Made by a program: the position numbers and the translations under genes | The notes under the pieces: generated by a model | The model's database searches: none | Told to the model about the DNA's origin: nothing | Seen by the model: the letters and a program-made list of their open reading frames with translations, nothing else | DNA from: JBFIHF01 sp964411125 | GTDB lineage: Bacteria > Myxococcota_A > Bradymonadia > Bradymonadales > Bradymonadaceae | Reading direction: 5' to 3' | Assembly: GCA_964411125.1 (NCBI GenBank) | Contig: CAYPJU010000119.1 | Coordinates: 1-12,817 of the forward strand | DNA length: 12,817 nt | Part shown: positions 7,203 to 12,817 of the stretch, one piece after another | How the letters are laid out: each line of letters opens with the position of its first letter | Numbering within the stretch: position 1 is the stretch's first letter

Positions 7203-7280
7203 CCGGCGGTCCGGGCGACCGGCGCGGAGGCCGGTCGTCCACGCCGGGGCAGAGCCCGGCGGTCCGGTGACCGGCGGTCC
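7203..7280. repeat. GC-rich paired-hairpin element between divergent genes
   Basis: CGACCGGC-GCGGAG-GCCGGTCG (7216-7237) and CGCCGGG-GCAGAG-CCCGGCG (7242-7261) form two hairpins 4 bp apart. They are bracketed by imperfect direct repeats starting CCGGCGGTCCGG at 7203 and 7256. The element sits between the divergent helicase and lipoprotein genes. The plan of two hairpins resembles the elements near the RAYT, but the sequence and loops differ. Part of the 7070-7344 gap is therefore structured repeat rather than gene. Confidence 0.55.
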
Positions 7281-7313
7281 ATCTCGTGAGCGCCGGCTTC
7301 GTCTGGGAGCGCG

Positions 7314-7330
7314 GCGAGTGATACACTCGC
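7314..7330 (+). promoter_or_regulatory. Extended -10 with overlapping palindrome upstream of the lipoprotein
   Basis: GCGAGTG-ATA-CACTCGC is a perfect 7-bp inverted repeat. It contains TGATACACT, which reads as an extended -10 (TG-n-TACACT, hexamer 7322-7327). Transcription would start near 7334, just before the ribosome site GGAGG (7336-7340) and ATG 7345, leaving a leader of about 11 nt. The dyad could be an operator; no convincing -35 is visible. Confidence 0.4.
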
Positions 7331-7344
7331 GTCACGGAGGACCC

Positions 7345-8373
7345 ATGACTCGAACCATCGCCGTTGCCGCTGCTGTGTCTCTGTTGCTGGGTTGCCAGGG
7401 GGTCGCCGAAACCGGGGGCCCTCCGAGGTCGACGGACGTGGCCGACATGACGAGCGGAGGAGAAGACGCTGACAGCCAGCCGGGGGACACGGGCGTCGGA
7501 CCGCCGGTCGATCTCGGGTCGACGCCGTCGCCCGACCTCGCCGCCTCCGACGACGGCGGCGGGTCGGCGCCTGATGCGGCCGCACTCGACGTCGGGATCG
7601 ACGCAGGGGGAGGGCCGACGAGGAGCGCAGGATGCACGAACGGGGCGGGCCTCGCGGACGGCGAGATCACCTTCACCCTGGATGGTTACGATCGCCGCTA
7701 CATGCTGCGGTTGCCGGAGAACTACACGGGCGACCGCGCGTGGCCGCTCGTCTTCGCGCTGCACGGAAACGGGGGGAGCGTTTCGTACTGGGACGGCACG
7801 TCCGGCGGGCGAAACATTCGTGAGGTCTTGAAGACGGAAGCCGTGCTGGTCGTGGCGGAGGCGATCGACGGCAAATGGCGAGACTACGATGCGGACGAGT
7901 CGACGTGGCCGGCGCGGATCGAGCTGGAGCTCGCGTACTTCGAGAAGGTGATGGGGGACGTGAAGGGGGCGCTCTGCATCGACGAGGACGCGGTCTTTTC
8001 AATGGGGTTCAGCGGGGGTGGTTCGTTCAGCGGAGTGCTCGGCTGCCGTCGGACCGACATTCGGGGCATCGCGGTCGGTGGGTCCGTCATCTACTTCGAC
8101 GAAGCGAACTGCGTCGGAACTCCGGCAGCGTGGATCACGATCGGGACCGAAGAGCTGGTCCCCGGCCGGGAGGCGTACCGGGACTTCTTTCGTGACCGGG
8201 CGGGTTGCGAAGCGACGTCGACCGCCACGGAGCCGGCGCCGTGTGTGGCGTACGAAGGATGCGGTGCGGAGACGCCGGTGCACTATTGCCAGCATCCGGA
8301 CGGGCACATATGGCCTGCGTTCGGCAGCGAAGCGTCGTGGAGCTTCTTCCAATCTCTGATCGAGAGTCCCTGA
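7345..8373 (+). CDS. Secreted lipoprotein with PHB-depolymerase/feruloyl-esterase-like hydrolase domain
   Basis: This 342-aa alpha/beta hydrolase is exported and lipid-anchored. A signal peptide ends in lipobox LLGC (Cys17), then comes a 75-residue Asp/Gly/Pro/Ser-rich spacer (about 20-95) before the catalytic domain. Motifs are PENY, oxyanion HGNGG (140-144), nucleophile elbow GFSGG (Ser223) and PDGHIWP (His321). The usual acid position carries Glu269-Glu270 (GTEELVP) instead of Asp, an unusual choice. Eight cysteines in the mature domain suggest disulfides. The best family match is LpqC/polyhydroxybutyrate depolymerase-like CE1 esterases; the substrate is unknown. The ATG at 7345 has GGAGG 4 nt upstream. 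The open frame back to 6973 is not coding, as it would pre-empt the signal peptide. The domain is homologous to the ectodomain of the kinase at 10799-12817. Confidence 0.85.
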   Translation: MTRTIAVAAAVSLLLGCQGVAETGGPPRSTDVADMTSGGEDADSQPGDTGVGPPVDLGSTPSPDLAASDDGGGSAPDAAALDVGIDAGGGPTRSAGCTNGAGLADGEITFTLDGYDRRYMLRLPENYTGDRAWPLVFALHGNGGSVSYWDGTSGGRNIREVLKTEAVLVVAEAIDGKWRDYDADESTWPARIELELAYFEKVMGDVKGALCIDEDAVFSMGFSGGGSFSGVLGCRRTDIRGIAVGGSVIYFDEANCVGTPAAWITIGTEELVPGREAYRDFFRDRAGCEATSTATEPAPCVAYEGCGAETPVHYCQHPDGHIWPAFGSEASWSFFQSLIESP

Positions 8374-8386
8374 GGTGGGAGTGGTG

Positions 8387-8450
8387 GGTGGTGCGGCATC
8401 TTGCCGCACTTCTTTGGTGGTGCGAACGATCCAGCAGGCTGCGCCTGCGG
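8387..8450 (+). repeat. Two-hairpin intergenic module, copy 1
   Basis: The module has hairpin GTGCGGCA-TCT-TGCCGCAC (8391-8409), then TTCTTTGGTGGTGCGAACGA, then hairpin GCAGGC-TGC-GCCTGC (8434-8448). It is repeated 91 bp downstream with one base of difference (an extra A before the second hairpin). It starts 14 bp after the lipoprotein stop. Confidence 0.8.
8391..8415 (+). terminator. Possible intrinsic terminator formed by module copy 1
   Basis: A perfect 8-bp GC-rich stem with a 3-nt loop is followed by TTCTTT, just after the lipoprotein stop at 8373. The T-tract is short and interrupted, so termination would be weak. The same hairpin occurs again at 8482-8500, so it may be a repeat that doubles as a terminator. 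Confidence 0.35.
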
Positions 8451-8477
8451 GGACACGGGGGGGCGGTGACGAACTGT

Positions 8478-8540
8478 GGTGGTGCGGCATCTTGCCGCAC
8501 TTCTTTGGTGGTGCGAACGATCCGCAGGCTGCGCCTGCGG
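8478..8540 (+). repeat. Two-hairpin intergenic module, copy 2
   Basis: This second direct copy has hairpin 1 at 8482-8500 identical to copy 1. Its second hairpin is longer, CCGCAGGC-TGC-GCCTGCGG (8522-8540, 8-bp stem). The two copies are separated by a 27-bp unrelated G-rich spacer. No transposase lies next to them. Confidence 0.8.
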
Positions 8541-8583
8541 CTGGTGCGGCGCAGAAACCGCGCGGGATGTGCAAACCCTTCGC

Positions 8584-8645
8584 TTGCGGCCCGTGATGCG
8601 GCCCGTTAGTACTCGGTTGAGAGTTGGGAACCTTTGCCGAGGAGG
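8584..8645 (+). promoter_or_regulatory. Weak promoter candidate and strong ribosome site for hmgA
   Basis: TTGCGG (8584-8589) and TTAGTA (8606-8611) are 16 bp apart and could serve as -35/-10; the match is weak. AGGAGG (8640-8645) lies 6 nt before ATG 8652 and fixes that start over the upstream in-frame TTG at 8634. Confidence 0.3.
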
Positions 8646-8651
8646 GTTGTG

Positions 8652-9965
8652 ATGGCGTTCGAATACATGTCCGGTTTTGGAAACGACTTCGAGACGGAGT
8701 CGCTCGAGGGGGCGCTGCCTCAGGGGAAGAATTCTCCGCAGCGTGCGCCGTACGGTCTATACGCCGAGCAGTTGTCGGGCTCGCCGTTCACCGCCCCGCG
8801 GGGGAGCAACGAGCGAAGCTGGCTCTACCGCATTCGGCCGTCTGTGCGTCACATGGGGGAGTACGCGCCGTACCCGCAGCCGATGTGGCGGAGCGCGCCG
8901 GAGACGGAGGAGTCGACGTTGCCGCTGGGGCAGCACCGCTGGGATCCAGTCCCGCTGCCGGACGGGCCGACGTCTTTCGTGGACGGGATTCGGACGATCA
9001 CGACGGCGGGGGACGTGACGGCGCAGACGGGGATGGCGACGCACATCTACCTGGCGAACGAGTCGATGGTCGACGACTACCTGATGGTGGCGGACGCCGA
9101 GCTGATGTTCGTGCCGCAGGAGGGCTCGATCGTGGTGCACACCGAGCTGGGGGTGATGGAGCTCGTGCCCGGCGACATCGGCGTCGTGCCGCGGGGGATG
9201 TTCTTCCGCGTGGCGCTGTCGGACGGGCCGGTGCGCGGCTACCTCTGTGAGAACTACGGCGCGGCGTTCACGCTGCCGGAGCGTGGTCCGATCGGAGCGA
9301 ACTGCCTCGCGAACTCGCGCGATTTCAAGACGCCGGTGGCGGCGTACGAGGACAAAGAGACCGACTGTCGCATCTTCGTCCGCTGGTGCGGTCGCCTCTA
9401 CGAGACGACGGTGGGGCATTCGCCGCTGGACGTGGTGGCGTGGCACGGGAACTACACGCCGTACAAATACGACCTGCGGACCTTCTCGCCGGTGGGCGCG
9501 ATCTTGTCGGACCATCCGGACCCTTCCATCTTCACCGTGCTGACGTCTCCTTCGGCGGAGGCGGGGACGGCGAACATCGACTTCGTGATCTTCCCGGAGC
9601 GATGGATGGTGGCGGAGGACACGTTCCGGCCGCCCTGGTACCACCGGAACGTCATGTCCGAGTTCATGGGGCTGATCTACGGGCAGTACGATGCGAAAGA
9701 GGAAGGGTTTCTTCCGGGCGGGATGAGCCTTCACAACATGATGTTGCCGCACGGTCCCGACGCCGATGCGTTCGAGAAGGCGTCGCGGGCGGATCTGGGG
9801 CCGACGAAGCTGAGCGGCACGATGGCGTTCATGTTCGAGACGCGGATTCCTCAGCATCTGACGCGCTATGCATCCGAGCTTCCGACCCGGCAGGCGAACT
9901 ACATCGACTGTTGGGCGGGCTTGAAGAAGCGCTTCGACGGAACGCCCGAGGGCGACTGGTCGTAG
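8652..9965 (+). CDS. hmgA: Homogentisate 1,2-dioxygenase
   Basis: This iron(II) ring-cleavage enzyme converts homogentisate to maleylacetoacetate in phenylalanine/tyrosine breakdown in the cytoplasm. It is 437 aa, the normal length. The N-terminus YMSGFGNDFETES and the segment SPFTAPRGSNERSWLYRIRPS are diagnostic. The iron ligands align with the human enzyme: His331, Glu337 (HRNVMSE) and His367 (MLPHGPD), with the same 6- and 30-residue spacings. All signature blocks are intact, so it should be active. Start ATG 8652 has AGGAGG 6 nt upstream. The other pathway genes (4-hydroxyphenylpyruvate dioxygenase, maleylacetoacetate isomerase, fumarylacetoacetase) are not adjacent, so the pathway is scattered. 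TatD follows after 47 bp and may be co-transcribed. Confidence 0.97.
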   Translation: MAFEYMSGFGNDFETESLEGALPQGKNSPQRAPYGLYAEQLSGSPFTAPRGSNERSWLYRIRPSVRHMGEYAPYPQPMWRSAPETEESTLPLGQHRWDPVPLPDGPTSFVDGIRTITTAGDVTAQTGMATHIYLANESMVDDYLMVADAELMFVPQEGSIVVHTELGVMELVPGDIGVVPRGMFFRVALSDGPVRGYLCENYGAAFTLPERGPIGANCLANSRDFKTPVAAYEDKETDCRIFVRWCGRLYETTVGHSPLDVVAWHGNYTPYKYDLRTFSPVGAILSDHPDPSIFTVLTSPSAEAGTANIDFVIFPERWMVAEDTFRPPWYHRNVMSEFMGLIYGQYDAKEEGFLPGGMSLHNMMLPHGPDADAFEKASRADLGPTKLSGTMAFMFETRIPQHLTRYASELPTRQANYIDCWAGLKKRFDGTPEGDWS

Positions 9966-10012
9966 AATCCCCGCGGAGGCCCGCCCGCCGACGCACGGAA
10001 ACGGAGTTCCGA

Positions 10013-10813
10013 ATGTACGTCGACGTACACACGCACCTGACGCACGAAAAGTTTTCCGCAGACCGCGACGCCGCCGTTCGACGCGCGGCGGAGGCGGGGT
10101 TGGAGGTCGTGATCGTGAACGGTCTCGAGCCGGTGTCGAACCGCGAGGTGTTGGCGCTGTGCGACGAGCACGAGCACCTGTATCCGGCGATCGGGATATA
10201 CCCCGTGGATGCGGGATGCGCGGCGATCACGGCGGAGAGTTGGACCCATGACTGGGGTCCGCCCGAGACGTTCGACGTCGACGCAGAGATCGATTGGATC
10301 GAGGAGAACATCGACCGTGTGGCAGCGATCGGTGAGTGCGGTCTGGACGCGTACTGGGTCGACACCGAGGAGGTACGCGCGGAGCAGGAGCGGGTGTTGC
10401 GCCGGCTCTGCGAACTGTCGGTGAAGTACGACAAGGCGTTGATCCTTCATTCGCGCAGCGCGGAGGAGCGAACGTTCGAGATCGTGCGCGAGATGAAGGT
10501 GGAGCGAGCCGACTTCCATTGCTGGGGCGGGAAGTCGAAGCTCGCCGTGGAGGTCGCCTCGCACGGGTACTACTTTTCCATCCCACCGGTGGTGACGCGC
10601 GCAGGGTCTTTCCAGTCGTTGGCGAAGAAGCTCCCGCTGGAGCTGCTCCTGACGGAGACGGACGCTCCATACATGGGGCCGGATCGGGGGGAGCGGAACG
10701 AGCCCTCGAAGGTTCCGGTCGGGCTCGCGGCGATCGCGGAGGCACGAGGGGAGTCGGTGGAGTTGGTGCGCGAGGCGGTGAGGGAGAACTGCCGGCGTCT
10801 ATTCGGGATCTGA
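10013..10813 (+). CDS. tatD: TatD-family metal-dependent hydrolase
   Basis: This 266-aa TIM-barrel hydrolase is in the usual size range for TatD-type deoxyribonucleases. Metal ligands are visible: H6-x-H8 (DVHTHL), Glu108 (GECGLD), His146 (LHSRS), His169 (FHCWGG) and Asp217 (TETDAPY). HCWGG replaces the commoner HCFSG, which suggests a divergent subgroup. TatD proteins are 3'-5' exonucleases linked to DNA repair and nucleic-acid turnover, but the wider family also contains other hydrolases, so the substrate is uncertain. ATG 10013 has GGAG (10003-10006) 6 nt upstream. The open frame reaching back to 9386 overlaps hmgA in another frame and is rejected. The 3' end overlaps the convergent kinase gene by 15 bp. 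Confidence 0.88.
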   Translation: MYVDVHTHLTHEKFSADRDAAVRRAAEAGLEVVIVNGLEPVSNREVLALCDEHEHLYPAIGIYPVDAGCAAITAESWTHDWGPPETFDVDAEIDWIEENIDRVAAIGECGLDAYWVDTEEVRAEQERVLRRLCELSVKYDKALILHSRSAEERTFEIVREMKVERADFHCWGGKSKLAVEVASHGYYFSIPPVVTRAGSFQSLAKKLPLELLLTETDAPYMGPDRGERNEPSKVPVGLAAIAEARGESVELVREAVRENCRRLFGI

Positions 10814-12817
10814 CGTCGGGGTGGCACCGTCGCCGACGGGCTCGTCGTCCGGCTTCGGCTCGCCGTCGGGCTTCGCCGTGGTGCGGCCCTTGCGCTCGGG
10901 CGCCTCACCGGTGGGGGGCTCGTCGTCCTTCTCGGTCGCGTCCGCACCCTCGGATTTCTGCGCGGGCGCCTTCTTTTTCGTCGAGCCCTCGGCGTCGGGT
11001 TTCGAGCCGATCGGGCGTCCGTGCTCCAAGAAGAAGTTCCAGATGGTCTTGCCGTAGGGGAACTTGGCGGGGGAGGCGAGGCAGTTGGGAAGCTCGAAGA
11101 GTTCGGGGCTCGACTCCGGCCAGTCGTGTCCGCCGTCGAGGTGGCAGGTTACGAAGGGCACTTCGCAGTTCCAGGTGTGGCAAGTGCCATTCTCTTCTTT
11201 GAGGACGCGGCGCTCGGGTCCGGAACAACTGTTCTGTTTCCGCCAGATTTCTTCGGCCTCGTCGAGAGATAGCACGGTGCCGCCGGTGCAGGGGCTGCCC
11301 CCCTTCACCGGTGCGTACCGGTCGTCCATCCCCTGGAGCTTGATGTAGGGAACGGGGGGATCGGGGGCGCAGATTTGGTCCCCGACGTCAGGGTTGTATC
11401 CGGTGACCGCGACGGCGGAGACACGGATGTGGCAGGGCGCGCGTTCGGCGATCCGGCCTCCGGCTCCGTGACCGACGAGGTAGACACGTTTCGTGTCGAG
11501 GCAGAAAAGTTTTGCGGTCTCGCTGACGGCTCGCTGGATCGCTTCGTGGTCGTCTTCGCCGGTCCAGGGTCGAGCGGGGTCGCGGGCGTCGAGCCCGATG
11601 ACGACGAATCCCTCTTCGTCGGCGAGGTCGTTGAGGCGGGTGTCGTTGATGATGCGCGAACCGTTCTTGGTCGTCTCGTGGAACACCATCACGACGGGAT
11701 GCCGGGTGTCGGGGTCGTAGTTCTTGGGGATGTGCGTCGCCCAGAAACGCTTCTCGTAGCCGACTTTGCTCTGCAGGTACTTCTCGCCGATGAAGAGGGG
11801 GTCCTTTCCGCAACCGTCGGCGGAGGGGGGCGATGCCGGTTTTTTGCCGGCGTCGGGCGCTGCGGCGTTGGAATTCGTCTGGGTTGTCCCGGCCAGTGTG
11901 TCACTCGGCTCGACGGACGGAACGGCTGCGCCGAGCTCCGGCGGCTCGAGCTGTTCGGGGCGCGAGTAGTCGGGTTCAGATTGCAGGATCACGATGCCGA
12001 TGACGACGGCGGCGACGAGGATGATCCCGAGGGAGAGAATCGCGAGCTTGGAGACGGCCTGTTGGCGCTGCTCGTCGAGGGTCGGTTGCGGCGTCGCGTC
12101 GAGAGGCGCGAACTGCGAAGAGGGGGTCGGTTCTCCCATCGTGTGGGGCGGATACGCGGTCATGCGGCCGGAGGGGGCGGGACCGGTCGACGCCGGGGGC
12201 GGCGGCGCATACTCGAAGCTGAGGTCGACCATTTCGAGGGCGTCGAGAACTTCGTCGGCCGAGGTGAACCGGAGCTCGGCCTCGCGCGAGGTCATCTTGT
12301 CGACGATGCGACGCAGCCCGCCGCCAATGGTGAGGTTGGGCGGCAGCCGCACGGGGTCGTCGGAGAGTTGGGCGAGGATCATCTCCTTGGTGGTCGACCC
12401 CTTGATCGCCGGGCGCCCCATCAGCATCTCGTGCATCACGAGGCCGAGGCTGTAGATATCGGAAGCGGGGGTGAGGTCGCCTCCGTAGATCTGCTCGGGG
12501 GACATGTAGCGCGGCGTACCCACCAGCGCGCCGGCGCGCGTGATGTTGATCATCCCCTCGGCGTCTTCGCCCTGCATCACGGGCTTCGCGATGCCGAAGT
12601 CGAGGAGCTTCACGCTGAACGGGTCCCCCATGTAGTCGTAGACCAGGACGTTGGCGGGCTTGATGTCGCGGTGGAGAACGCCGGCGGCGTGCGCCTCGCG
12701 CAGAGCCTCGAGGAGCTGAACGAGGATGTGGACGGCGTCGTCGGGGTGGAGCGGTCCGGTCTTCTTGATGAGTTGCGAGAGGTCTTCGCCCCGCACGTAC
12801 TCGAAGACCATGAAGAG
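10799..12817 (-). CDS. Transmembrane Ser/Thr kinase with degenerate alpha/beta-hydrolase ectodomain (5' end outside window)
   Basis: The 672 visible residues begin at the kinase hinge (FEYVRGEDL); the Gly-loop and catalytic Lys lie past the window edge. Residues are numbered from the Met at 12811. HRD (HRDIKPAN, 48-55), DFG (71-73) and GTPRYMSPE (99-107) are intact, so the kinase should be active. A Pro-rich linker (about 202-245) leads to one membrane segment (256-277). Next are a spacer, a hydrolase domain (about 334-598) and a charged low-complexity tail (604-670). The hydrolase elbow reads G-H-G449-A-G, so Ser is replaced by Gly (codon GGA, 11467-11465), and the oxyanion motif is HETTKNG. 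Acid candidates Asp496/497 and His562 remain. All ten cysteines lie on the outer side and none in the kinase, fitting a disulfide-bonded periplasmic domain. It probably senses a ligand and signals by phosphorylation. Confidence 0.88.
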   Translation of the reverse strand, partial: LFMVFEYVRGEDLSQLIKKTGPLHPDDAVHILVQLLEALREAHAAGVLHRDIKPANVLVYDYMGDPFSVKLLDFGIAKPVMQGEDAEGMINITRAGALVGTPRYMSPEQIYGGDLTPASDIYSLGLVMHEMLMGRPAIKGSTTKEMILAQLSDDPVRLPPNLTIGGGLRRIVDKMTSREAELRFTSADEVLDALEMVDLSFEYAPPPPASTGPAPSGRMTAYPPHTMGEPTPSSQFAPLDATPQPTLDEQRQQAVSKLAILSLGIILVAAVVIGIVILQSEPDYSRPEQLEPPELGAAVPSVEPSDTLAGTTQTNSNAAAPDAGKKPASPPSADGCGKDPLFIGEKYLQSKVGYEKRFWATHIPKNYDPDTRHPVVMVFHETTKNGSRIINDTRLNDLADEEGFVVIGLDARDPARPWTGEDDHEAIQRAVSETAKLFCLDTKRVYLVGHGAGGRIAERAPCHIRVSAVAVTGYNPDVGDQICAPDPPVPYIKLQGMDDRYAPVKGGSPCTGGTVLSLDEAEEIWRKQNSCSGPERRVLKEENGTCHTWNCEVPFVTCHLDGGHDWPESSPELFELPNCLASPAKFPYGKTIWNFFLEHGRPIGSKPDAEGSTKKKAPAQKSEGADATEKDDEPPTGEAPERKGRTTAKPDGEPKPDDEPVGDGATPTSDPE

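Noticed and set aside
6973..7344. Upstream extension of the lipoprotein frame
   Set aside because: It would bury the signal peptide and lipobox and cross the paired-hairpin element. ATG 7345 has a GGAGG site.
7135..7764. Minus-strand open frame over the lipoprotein 5' end
   Set aside because: It reads through the hairpin element and the antisense of the low-complexity spacer. The composition is Arg/Pro-rich, without motifs.
8757..9857. Long antisense open frame (366 codons) within hmgA
   Set aside because: Its Arg/His-rich composition is typical of the shadow of a GC-rich gene, and no domain is recognisable.
9386..10012. Upstream extension of the tatD frame
   Set aside because: It overlaps hmgA in a different frame. 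The TatD fold starts exactly at MYVDVHTH, with its own ribosome site.

Overview
The window is GC-rich, densely coded bacterial chromosome. The gene content suggests a myxobacterium-like member of the former Deltaproteobacteria (Myxococcota or Bradymonadales type). The clues are a eukaryote-type Ser/Thr kinase with a membrane anchor and large ectodomain, a lipoprotein with a long Asp/Gly/Pro-rich spacer, and patchily distributed DNA-repair modules. This placement is inferred from gene style, not from a marker gene.

Layout. Bases 1-1285 form a mobile-repeat locus: a REP-associated tyrosine transposase (RAYT, 361-1035, minus) flanked by tandem 34-bp hairpin repeats and by paired-hairpin elements. 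Bases 1287-7069 form a DNA-repair island of two modules that converge and overlap by 10 bp. On the plus strand, a radical-SAM putative DNA modification/repair protein (1356-2600) is followed after 1 bp by a DUF4130-UdgX fusion (2602-3984). On the minus strand, the ligase-associated DEXH helicase (7069-4610) overlaps the ligase-associated phosphoesterase PdeM (4613-3975) by 4 nt. The ligase and exonuclease that usually accompany this pair are not in the window.

Bases 7070-7344 hold another paired-hairpin element and a likely promoter for an esterase-like lipoprotein (7345-8373). A tandem pair of about 63-bp hairpin modules follows (8387-8540). Next come homogentisate 1,2-dioxygenase (8652-9965, tyrosine/phenylalanine catabolism) and a TatD-family metal-dependent hydrolase (10013-10813). 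The window ends inside a minus-strand transmembrane Ser/Thr kinase (10799 to beyond 12817).

The most unusual object is that kinase. Its periplasmic part is an alpha/beta-hydrolase domain homologous to the nearby lipoprotein esterase. Aligned motifs (C-x-D-x3-V-x3-G-x-[S/G]-x-G-G and C-x5-H-x-W-P) show that the nucleophile Ser is replaced by Gly while the His and acid are kept. It looks like a catalytically dead hydrolase used as a sensor domain. Second in interest is the repair island, where a cross-linking-type UDG and its radical-SAM partner sit beside an incomplete ligase-associated cassette, behind a promoter with a GAAC/GTTC dyad over its -10. Third is the RAYT with several repeat families.
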